Below are positions 26,601 to 38,600 of a stretch of DNA of 64,000 bases, in pieces. Source of the stretch: Sweltsa coloradensis (taxonomy: Eukaryota; Arthropoda; Insecta; Plecoptera; Chloroperlidae); contig JAMZAV010000815.1 of assembly GCA_024449915.1 (NCBI GenBank), positions 1-64,000 on the forward strand, given 5' to 3'. How positions within the stretch are numbered: position 1 is the stretch's first letter; each line of letters begins with the position of its first letter. The translations under genes were made by a program, and so were the position numbers. A model generated the notes under the pieces. The model saw only the letters and a program-made list of their open reading frames with translations. It did no database searches and was not told the origin of the DNA.

Positions 26601-29600
26601 TGAATTTATATAACACTATGTGATCACTCTCACTATCGCCTGTGCTAAGCACTTCCACGGAGCCCGTGATGATGTAGCCAGCTATCTATCCTTCCTCGCT
26701 AGCTGATTATCAAGCACTCAAACGGCCTTGATGCGCGATGCTGCTACATGACACTTGACTGTCGGCAGTCGTATGTAACAAAGCGCGGGCGCCGAAGCCA
26801 GCTCACTCCCGGCCGTACAGTAGCTTCCAAAAAAACACACACGTAAGGCTGATACATTGATCAAGAATTGACCTTTAAATAAAAACCGGTTCCGGAACCG
26901 GTTTGAACCTTTTGGACCCGATGTCATCACTAATCTGCGTGCACAGTGAACGGGCTGGGTGACATCTCATACTTTTCTCGTGTAGGTTCATCGTAGGCCT
27001 ACTGGCCAGTCAGCTGTGATTTGGATCATACGTGTACCGTGTTAGAGCATGATGCTGCTCTGGCCGGTCAGCTGTAGTAACATGTAGTAGATGTAACCTC
27101 TCTCGCCAGCTGTGAGTTGGATCAAACGCGCACCTTGTTCGCGCATGTACTGCTCGGGTAATTTACGAGATACATCGCTGCATCTCTCTCTCGCACTCGT
27201 AGGTACAGATGTGATGCTGGGTGGGTGGACGGGCAAAGGCTGATACAAACGCGCGAGCACGGCTGGTAGAAACGTATCTTACGTAGTGAAAGTACACCAA
27301 GTACAAAATGTAAGAGTAAGGATGGTGGAAAATGTATCTAATGGGTAGGAAGTACACTTTTTAACCGATTTTTGAACGTAACAGGTGGGGAAAACGTATT
27401 AAATAGGAATATTTTAGGCAGGAAGTTTTGTACAAGTTATTATATAAAAATAAAAAAAACAGTGCTAAATTCAGACATTGTGCAACAGACAGTTCAATGT
27501 CAAAGACATTGAAGGGAACGTTTTAGCAGGGTTTCACTGTTTTATTAATTTTTTATTGGGAAACCTCGATTACAATTATTATTTTACAATTATCCGACAG
27601 TCTATACAGTAAAATGTATGCAGGCGACATAAACCTACACATTATAGTACCTATGTATTATGGTGACACTAATTGAATACCATGTTAAAGAAACTAAACT
27701 AGTAATTTGGCACATTAATATAAGCTAGGATGAATGAAAGAGAAATGGATGCTTAATATAATAAATGTTTGACTTTTCGAGTGGGTGATGTAAGTTACTC
27801 ACACTTTATGGGGCATGGGCCACATGGAGCAAGTTCCTTTTGCAGTTAGTAACATAATAATGTCTATGGTACATGGGAATCAATCCGGAAATTGAAAAAC
27901 CCATCTCAGCCGGGTAAATCCGGTATACCCGGGTCTCCTGACTCTTTATTGAACGCTTTAACCCCAAAGCAACAGAGAGGTTAATTTAATAACTTCTGGA
28001 TTGTTGTTGCATTAAGATTCTGAATCTCAATCCAAAGACTCTTACCTGGGAAGCAACGCCATGACCACTACAAGGAAGATGACCAACCAGTGCTCTGGAG
28101 AGCTCATCGCTCGCTGGACCACCCAGTAGTTGCTGGTGATGCCGAAACACTGAAGGCAGATCGTGTTGTAGACCAACGAGAAGACGTAGTATATCACCAT
28201 TGAGGCGAGGATCGATGCCACGTGGATCACAGTCTAAACGAAGAAGACAAATATATTAAGAGGATGCAGGAGTGGTTTTAACGCAACTCTTCTGTTTTTG
28301 GTCATTCAAAAGGTCAGTCTCAGAATTAGTAGTTTTGAGATTAATGATATTTAGATGTGATTTCAGTAGAGAACTAGAATTCTTGAGTTGTCCACAGTGG
28401 TTATTCCAAAAGCATTGCCAGGTAGTGGTTTTTATAGGTTTACTTCTACAGTTTATCGTTATTAAAAGTAGGGATGTGCGGGTAGTGATTTTTGAACTCG
28501 GGTCGGGCTCGGGTCGGGTAATTGAAAGTACCCTCGGGCTCGGGTAATTGAAGTACCCTCGGGTCGGGCTCGGGTAGTGAATTTTTTTTATATTTGTGAA
28601 TTCATTTAAAAAAAAAAATCCTAGAAAACAGTTTTGCATTGGTTGCAGGTAGCCACTCTGGGCTGTGTTGACACGAAGTACTTCCAAATCGGCGTCTTAT
28701 GAACTTTTGCTTGAGTAGGCCTAGGCCTAGGCCTAGTACAGTGAAACCCCGCTATTATCGTTTTCCTGCATCAATCGTTCGTTATTCTCAGAAATAATAT
28801 CGTAACGATCGTTTTCTAATATTTCCGACCCAACCCCAAGAAAAACCGATGCGATCGCGTATTTTTCTCTTCCGGCCAACGAAATCATGCGTTTGTACCA
28901 GCCATGCATCTGACGAAATCGCGCGTTTGCACCAGCCTTTCGGTCTGACTCCGCCCAACGCTCTGCTGCGCGCAACGATGCGTACTAGATCGGACTTCTA
29001 GGCCTGCCGCCTAGGCATTAGACGATGTTTATTAGCGTTGTTTCTTTTTCACCATTCGCCTACGTACGTAATATTCAACTTGCTTTATGCCGTTATTAGC
29101 GTTGAATAACCAGAAGACGAGTAATGACGGTCAGTAGGGGCCTAGGGCCTATTACTCCAGCGGGGACAGCGCTGGAAGACGGGAAGAGCCAAGGACACAG
29201 CATCATAGCATAGCCGCGCCCACGTCGTAGCGATTGGTCCGCTCCGACGTCAGCTGTTCGTTTGGCGTGTGAGCGGGAGGTTTAAAAGGAGCAGATTGGC
29301 GTGTTTCTTTATTACTTCTACCCGACCCGACTTTTTCGGGTAGGAATTGACGGCCCGACCCGAGGTCGGGTAATTTTACCTACCCGAAAATTACCCGTTT
29401 TTCGGGTACCCGCACATCCCTAATTAAAAGCATAGCAACAATTTTGGGTTCAAGTTGTACCGCCCCTATCTATGGTGATACAGAAGGCATGTGTGTATTA
29501 TTATTAAGGCCATGTATGTATAGATTGTTGAGATGTGTGATCTTGGAAAGCTTGCAGAGAAGTGTTTCTCTAAGGCAGTGGTTCCCAAACTGTGGTACCC

Positions 29601-32600
29601 CCAGGCGTACGCGGGGAGTTTCCAGGGGGTACGCGAAAAGGTCCAACATAACCAAAAATTATCTGTTAATGTCTCATCAAAATAGTGATAATTTGTTAAA
29701 AGCTACTAGCTTGTTAAGAACATTTTAATGCTGGTTGTCCAGCAATATATTTTATAAATTTAATTGGACTGTTTGAATCAGAATGTTGCACTGGGTGGAG
29801 ACAAAGGCATAACATTCCCCTGACTTCTGTGTAACCGTACTATGTGCAACAGCGCAATGACTTGCTGACACTTGGCAGTGTAAAAATGGATCTGTGGCAT
29901 AACACAGAAAGTGTGAAAAGAAAAAGTGAGACAGTTCTTGTCAGAGAAGAGGTAATAGTAATTTCCAATCTTTTTGCATGTAACAGTACATCACAAACAG
30001 TGAGTGAACTTGGCATTATAGCACATTCAGTGGGTGGCACAGAAACAAAGGCACATAAACCTTAAAGACGTAGGCATGATGAAAAATATATTGAACTTGT
30101 ATTAACGTGGATTGGTGAGGGAGGTAAACCCAAACCACAGTGTGTTATTTGCTCTGTAAATTCTTTCTAATAACAGTCTGAAACCATCTCTTCTCTGCCG
30201 CCATTTAGAGACTTTTTTTTTCCTATGCCGAAAGTTTGATTTTTCAATCATTTTTCTTCCTGGCTAACCAGTAAATATGTGCTTCCTTCTCTGGCCCGCT
30301 CAGGTCATTTGGCAGGGCGTCAATGTCAGATTTAAGTGCCGCGCAGCTGAAGAGGTGCGCTCTGTCCTGAAAACCCGAAGTACATAGTTTGCAGGTTGCT
30401 GGTTCCTTTGTGATTTGAAATCGACTCGGGTGGTGCTGCAGGACGTCATGTCCTGTGGCCAGCCGGAAACTGCGCTGTTGCCACCTTTCTTGTCCAGGAT
30501 TTGTCTGGCCCTTTGAGGACTTCGTCCCCCCATGGTTTGTGATACATCTTGGCCTCTTGAAGTCTTCCATAGGATGTCTTGAGGCCCTCCTTGGCAAGGT
30601 TTTTGGCAGAGTTGTAGGAGATACTCGCCGTGTCAGGGGCAGACTTCTTTGAGCCCAACTTGGCTAGCGCGTCAGCCTTCTCGTTGCCCAGGATGTTGCA
30701 GTGGCTGGGCACCCATTGAATTTTAAGCACTTTTCCATGCATCACATTTTTTATTAAACTCTTTTAAAGAGACAGGGAGGCTTCTTCACATTTTTCCATC
30801 TGACAGATCTTCTTGATGGCGGCCTTGCTGTCAGAGATAATGACAAATTTTATCTTTTTGAGTGGAAGGTTGTGTTTTCGCAATTTTCTCTGCTGCTCTG
30901 GGGGATGGGATTTATTTTTTGCATCAAAAATGCTCGAGCCTGGTGCATCGGGGCGCCTCTTCAAAAAAATGCAATGGAAGCCAAACCCAATTTCCCCCCC
31001 GAGCTGTTTTGGGAGCCGTCCGTAAAAACATGCACCCCTTCGGAATGGGGGAGTGCTTCTTCAGATGCGCTCGATAAGCACTTTCAGCTCGGATGGCTTT
31101 TTTCCTCCTTCTTGCCCCCTACCCTTTCCCCTTGAAGATTGAAGTCATTTTGATAGTTGAGTTTGGAAGGCTATTGACATCTAGGCTGGCAAGCTTTTGT
31201 CGAGGATGGTGTAGCAGGTCCGACAGTGCTCCGTTTTAGGAGTGTTGTCTTTTGGGAAAAAATTTGTGTGTCCTGCTGCGCTCCCCGTTGGAAAGGCTAG
31301 CCAAGATGTGTCAATTCTCGCCAGTTTTTCATGCAGTATGATGGCTTTCTGCTCTAGTCTCTGTATTAGGGGCTCTATTTTACAGTAGGCTTCCATTGCC
31401 GCCACCGGTGTTGTCTTTACTGCACCGCTGGCTAGTCAAGGGCCTGATTCTGGTTTTTGCCGAGTATATAAAGGTTATGCTGCGCCGAGGTGACAAAACT
31501 TCTGTTCCGTACTCAAGGACCGGGACGCACATATGTCTTGTAGTTGAGAACCAGTGTGTCCAATCCTGGCTCCCCAGGGCACTCCGCCGCACGTTGCATC
31601 AGACGCAGCCTCTTTTTAGCCTTCTCAGCATTTTCTCGAATGGGCCTTGCCGGTGAGCTTCTTGTCGAGGATGGCTCCGAGGTAGGTAACGTGCTCCTCT
31701 TTTTGAGTTTCTGTCCCCCGATTAAGCTCGAGGGTGGGGTCTTCGTGTTTGAAAGTGAAGCCCGTGTAACACGATTTGTTAGGGTTCACATGAAGCGACG
31801 GGGTGCAACCAGCCAACCAAAATACTTAATGCGGTGAGAGACTAACACGTACAATTACAACACAGCATGTAGGCCTACAGTTTTTCCAACGCAGGCGACA
31901 TGAACTTCAAGGTAGTGTGAAAACAATGCGTTCAGTAACACTTAGTGACAACTGACAGTCATAATGCACTTGAAGCATCTTATCTTGTGAGTTACAAAAT
32001 CGTCCAAGCGAGAAAACAGCAGGAGATTTCTACTGTTCTTAGTTTTAAGAAGGTGGGGGTATGTGGTTGAAGCCAAATTACTCAGAGGGGACAGTGGCTA
32101 AAAAGTTTGGGAACCACTGCTCTAAGGAGACAAGGAGATATATGAAGTTTACCTTATTCAGGTTGGAATTTGACCGAAGAGCTAAGGACAAGGAGTAGCG
32201 TGGTGATGCCAAGGACACGTGAGGTGGGGTAACAACAGCAATAGGGATCGAGTTGGTACGTCGTTAACGTTAATCATAGTTGGGAAGTTGTTGAAGGGAG
32301 AGTAGAATTTTGTTGCCATTGGCCCAGAACTAGGGATGACATGGCAGAATCGATTAATCAATTCCGGATCGATTCCTGTCTGTATCGATTTCAAATTGGA
32401 GAAGTCAATTCCTCATTAGATAGTTTTTTAACGTTCGCGCGAGCGTATATTGGGGCGTGGCAGAGCGGTGAACCATGTGTCTACTGTCCCTTCCTCTCCA
32501 GCCAGATGCCGATTGTATACAAAGGCAAGCAGTACGGTTAACAGACCACACAACGTTGCGAAATACATTGTTCCGTGGCGTACGGCGGGCGAGACACGCC

Positions 32601-35600
32601 TTCACAGGCTCTGCGGAAAACGACCGCGGAAATATCGCCGCGTATCACAGGTTCCGCGGAAAATGACCACCAAAATAACTGTGCATACAATTAAAAAGTT
32701 TTTTCTTGGGAATCGATTCTTAGGTCACAATGATCGATTCCAATTTTTTGGAATCGATGTCATCCCTACCCAGGACATTAGCATACTGCCTTTAAAAGTT
32801 AGGCCTACAGGGTGACAACACATATTCCTGTAAATTTGTTATTTAATGCGCAACCTGTACACACTCCGCTAGATGACTCTTCTGTGAACACAAACCCAAG
32901 GGTTGAGCCAACCGACCAATACATTTTTGGGCAATAAACACAACAGCAGTTCTAACTGCTTTGACTACCATTTTTGCTGCTGTGTATCTTAAAAGGACAA
33001 ATACTTTTGGTAGCAAATGGGTGATCCGGGGTCTTGCCCCCAAAAAAACTTTGGTATCGTATTAATAATATGTCCTAATATTCTTACCCAAGATCTGATC
33101 TCGATTGCTATGTGCATCAGCATGACAAACATACACGCTGACGTTATTGTGGTTCCAAACTCCCAGATGCCAACCTCGGAGTCATGGTAAGCCTGGAAAC
33201 AAAAAACAAAACTTAAGTTGGCGACTCTTTTAATTAGTTAAATAATAATTAATAATTAAAAATCTAATTTAAGGGTCTATTGCCTCTCCTTAATAAATAA
33301 GAAAAGGAGATCGGTTACGTAACAGGGTGGAAAAATATTGGCATTGTTTTAAGTGTTTGAAGATGGGTCACATAGTCAAGGTTGCCATTTTTTGATGTAA
33401 CATTTGATAGTTGATTATAAAATTTTCATAAAACTAATAACCAATAATGTTTGTACGATCGCTCGATAACATATTATTATAGTCAATTGGTTTAAAAGTT
33501 TTAAAAAATGGAGTAGCCTATTGATAATCGACTAATCGTTCATTTCCTACCCACATCACATAATGATACTAAATTAAGTATCATGCACTAGAACTAAAAC
33601 TAAAAGTATTTCTACCTGGAAGCTTCCCATCATTACACGTTTACATAGTGAGATCTTTTGATAGAAAGTAGTGTGTAAAAAGAATAATTTGAAGTCAACT
33701 AATCCTTTATATAGTATCAAGTTGTTTTTATTATTTGTTATTTAGGCATACCCACAAAATTTTGACTTTTTGCATTCTTGTCAGTTCTAGCATTTGAATC
33801 ACAAAAAGAGCAGTGATATCTTAAAAACCAACCCAATTTCAATGATTGAACGTATTCAAAATGGCCGCCCGTACATCGCTTTAAAGCCGAGTCGGTAAAT
33901 TTTTTATTGGTGGGACCCTTTCTCTTTTTCTCGGTTTATCGAGTTGCTTTGCATTGTGGTTGCATACTATGACCTAAAAATTTGCCTTGTTTCCTGGATT
34001 GTTGTCTTGCTATTTGGGTAATTGCAAATTTACTAAACTGAGGAAGCTGAACATTTTGCATTGCATTAAAAAAATATACACAGTCAACTTATTCGAAATA
34101 ATTTTTATTGGACTTATTTTCTTTCTTGAATGGATAGTAGATGCATATGCCTCCATTGTTGATTTCTCAAGGCATGCAAATAAGTGAAAATGCCTCCCAG
34201 GGTACCCAAAATTAAATTTTTTTTTCTTCAAATAAATGAAAAAAAAAACAAAAAGTAAACTCCATCTATTTACTTTATTGTCACTTTTCAATACACACGT
34301 CCCAAGTTCTGTTCATGAACGTAAGCATGTTGACGGTCTCGGGCGCCATAGATGCTCGTTTCCTATGAACAATATTATGTTCAGCTGTTGAAAACGCGCT
34401 TGTAGAAGGAACTGATGTTGCCGGAATGCATAAACATCTTCGCCCGTCGTCACTTATCGGCAGACAATAACTGGTGATGCGCAAGCAACAAAGGTCTTAC
34501 CCGTACTGCGCGTTATGTTTGGCTCTCGTCAAGTGTCAGTGATGTCACTCCCTCAAGCTCGACACAGAAGAAACTAGAGTGCTAATTAATGACATATCAC
34601 TTACTGCCACTGCTACACGCTGACGTGTGAAAGACTGACCAGCGGCGGCAGTTATCGAGAGGAATTTGAGACATAAAACACGTCAAACTAGTACTCGACA
34701 ACTCATTTCATTACCCAGGTTATCATCAACGGGCGAGTACCCGAGTACTCGTTCACAGCCTTAGACATAGGCTATCTCCACTGCATGCATACACTGTTTG
34801 TAATACGTACTCCTTCGGTGATGAAGAATATCACGATGCTTTGATAGAGCGAGTCTGCCATGGTAAGCCAGAAAGAGTGGGGTTGGTAGACGAGCCCCAG
34901 ACGGCCTTGACGAAACAACGAGGGTTGAGCTAGGAGAATCTCCTCAGGTACATCTTGATCATATACACCTGCAACACACGTTCACAATATTAAGCTGTCT
35001 CACGCAATAGATGTTTTATAGGGTTGCTGTTCGATATGAATTTGAATATCGATAATCGCGCATGTGCAATCAATTATTGATCGATAAATATAAATATTTT
35101 TTATATTATCGATAATCGAATCAAAATTAGGCCTATACTTTCTCGCATACCAAGGTGGACTGTGGACCTTTCACGAGTGCATCCTTTTGTTCCTTCTATT
35201 TGCTCAAAACAGTGTTTCTCCACACTAGCGATGTCTTTCAAGAGCGCTCAAAGATCAAGCTTTTGTTAAATACTCGGCTTGAATTTAAAAACCTCGGCTC
35301 GCACACCTCTAAAAAGAAATGGATTAAAACTAGAAATGTTGGTAAATGGTAACCATTTACAATAAAATATATTTGCTGAACATATTTTCTGTCTAGCAGG
35401 GTAGTAATGAATGTTTAGCAATTTGGATTAGATGATGATTTATGGAACACTATTTTCTGCAATTTATAAAATTTGCACACTTTGCAAAGCATTGTTGCTC
35501 TGTTGGTCTGAGACTTAGAATGACAGCTAGGACATGATTATTAAGCAGACGCATTGGGTTAAATAAATTATAAATTGATAATTGCATTTCATTTTGTAAA

Positions 35601-38600
35601 AGATTGATATAGTATGGTAAGGTAAGCATTTATAACTGTTGCAATATTGTTGAATTTATTGCCTCAATATTATTGTGATTAAATCCAGGGAGTAAAAATA
35701 GCGCCGAGCCACAAAATGGCATATTTATGACACTACCAATACCAGGGCTGCCACTGACATTTTTCAAATCCTGTTGGAGGACGTTAAATATCCGTAAATA
35801 TCCGTGAAAAATCTTAAAAACGTTTATTTCATTGATCAAACTATGAAAATGCGAAAATGGCTAAATGTGACGTTTATATTTGTGACCATCATAACCTAAA
35901 AGTTGCCAAGGGCCTAGGCCTATGCACAGACAAGAATAAATGAGCCAGAAACGTCCGTGGTTGCTTTAATTAAGATTGAATAAAAATTTAAAATGTTATT
36001 TCTTTACAGAAAATCAGTTTTAAACATTAAAATCATATTTTCTGACCTGGTTAAAATATGCTTAGGTCTAGGCCTAGCCCCTAGGCCCTATGAATGTTGC
36101 ATCACGATTTTGACCTAGGCCTAGCCTAGGCCGATGTGTTGTGTACAAAAATAACATTGCAGAACTTGTTAATAACATTATAATTATATACTTATTCCAT
36201 TTTTCACGTTTAAGATCACATAATCCAAACTTTATGAACAAAATCAAAAGAAAACAATTTTGTAGGCTCCACTCTCCATTGTACAAACTGAGTCAAGGCT
36301 GTGAGTAACCAACTCCTCAGTAGCAGTTCCTACTAGTCTGGGACACGGCTAGCTACGCCCCCTATCGAAAGTCGAATCGATTATCGCCCCGCCTTCAATG
36401 TTTTCAATCAAAATTAGCCAGCGCAGATTCAAATAGTATACGAAAATAAGCATAGAAAACTTAATAAACAAAATACAGTAAGAACTCTATTATCCGAGTT
36501 GGATGAGACGAGGGCACCTCGGATTACCGAAAAACTCGGATGACACTTTTTTTTTGTTTATTTGCTCTCGTAGCATAGCCTGATATGGTAAAATGATATA
36601 GGACACATGTAATGGATAAAGGAACATAAAATACACCCGAATCACTTCATACAGGGTACACCAAATGATTTAATAGCTTGTAAATCAAGCTCACAACACA
36701 CGTACACAATTAGGCCTACATGTCGTAATAAAAACGCATGTCTAGGCCTAAACTCGACGCAGTAGGCCTAGGCCTAGCTCTCGTTCTCATGTGGGAAAAC
36801 CTCTCACTATTATCGCCCGCGCTGAAGCTCTCGTCGCAAGATAAGTCTGGGACAGAAATAAAATAAGCCCAGGAATAACAATGCAATGCGTCGTGATTAC
36901 AAATTTCGTGAATCGGTTGAAACATGATCGTATCACTTCTTCTTCCACCTAGCCTAGTTCCACAACGTCCATCTTTGATCAGCTGTGACAGTGAGTTAGT
37001 TGGATGCGCACGCGCAGGCAGGCCAAGCCAGAAGCCAGGACTTCATGAGAGGGGTTTGCGCGCGCTGTGCGTCGGGAAGGCTCGTTACCGGCGATGCGCG
37101 GGACGCATTGCCCGCGATGCACAATGCTCGAGAGTCGAGATATATCGGCGATCTATCTCATGGGAAGCAGTCGTGTCGCGCCCACCGCTAGGCCCACAAA
37201 TGTATTAAAAATGCGCAGCGCGGCGTCTGAATTTATTTTTATCTTTTATTTACGTATTTATTATATTTTAATTTTTAATTTTCTAATTTTTTTTTATGAA
37301 GCTCGGATAATACGGGTGATCGGATAATCGGAGATCGGAAAATGTGTTTCCTTGTTCATAACAAGTGTGACTCCTTGTCCTGCTGGGGGGCCTAGCAGGT
37401 GATGAACCTGTTAGACCCTACTCGTCTTTTCCTTCAACCTCTTCATCTGCAGCCAAGAGCTAATATAGCACGTGTACCTGTGCTATAGCCAAGAGCTTGC
37501 AATTTGTAGTCTTGTTTCCTTTCGTTTTCAAATCCCAGTCACAATTAGTAGGGCAGCCTCTCTCGTTGCCACGGGTCTTGGTTCAAATCCAGGGTAAGAC
37601 ATGGTTCTTTTGTCGCCCAAGCACCAGAGTCTAGGAGGGAAGCCCCCTCACTGGTTGTGCTGTGTTGTGACTTTCCACCCTTCCTATCTCTAACCTTTTC
37701 TCTTTGTATGAATGAAGAGGCACCCTTGCCCAGCAACAGCAGGAGGGGCAGCTTTTCTCTTGTTGCCAAGGGTCCTGGTTCGAATCCAGGGTAAGTCATG
37801 GATTTCTTGTCTCCCGAGCACCAGAGTTGGGAGGGAAGCCCCCTTACTGTCTGTGCTGACTGTGTGCCCCAGTATGAATGGTGTGTGAAGTAACCTTGCT
37901 GATGATGACAACATGCTTGCAGAATTTACTTCTTGCGTGGCCCTACCACAGGTTTGGTTATGTGTTGTGAGTTTTGGTTGCATGTAGTTAGCTGATTTTT
38001 AGTGGCCACCATCCGCCTGAAGAGTCCCAGAAGGACGAAACGCGTCGTGGATTAAGGTAACAACTTTAAATTAGCTACAGTTGTCATCAGCAGGTGAAAA
38101 GTTTTGTCGCCCCCAGCCCTTCAGGCTGGGCTTTATGTTCTCTATGCTTTCCCAACCTGTCAACCCTTCTCCAATCTAAACAATACTATGATTAAATATT
38201 AAAGTATGGAACTCATCAGCTGCTTGTGACCCGATACATAGTCGAGCCAGTTTGCGCAACCTAATGTAGTCTTACCTATACTTAGGGCCACCGAATTTTC
38301 GCGAGGCGCGAATTCGCGAAATGTAGTAAAAACTTGTTTTTGAGCAATTTTTGAGGTTATGAAGTGACTTTGAATGGTTTCTGAACAATAATCTATTCGC
38401 GAATTGGCGCGAAATTAGCTTTTTCCGCGATTTCTGGAACTTTTCTTATATTTTGCGAATTTGAGACGAAATTTGTTAATTTTCCGCATATTTTAAATCA
38501 AAATGAAAATTCCGATGCCTAAAATCAAAATTTTTAGGCCTGAACGAAGTTTTACGTAAAAATTCCAAAGAGGTTCAAAATCAAAGATACAAATATTTTC

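Larger units (their letters stand above)
29576..32119. mobile_element. hAT transposon with 8-bp target duplication, disrupted
   Basis: Terminal inverted repeats are CAGTGGTTCCCAAACT and AGTTTGGGAACCACTG. The flanking 8-bp duplications CTCTAAGG (29568-29575 and 32120-32127) are identical. This TIR and an 8-bp duplication are typical of hAT elements. Inside are a BED-finger remnant (plus strand) and a LINE inserted on the minus strand. It lies in the intron between ATP10 exons 13 and 14. Confidence 0.9.

Noticed and set aside
28256..28687. 143-codon open frame on the minus strand
   Set aside because: Runs from intron into the TAGGGATGTGCGGG MITE; its [12 protein letters not shown] repeats come from the CTCGGG subterminal repeats.
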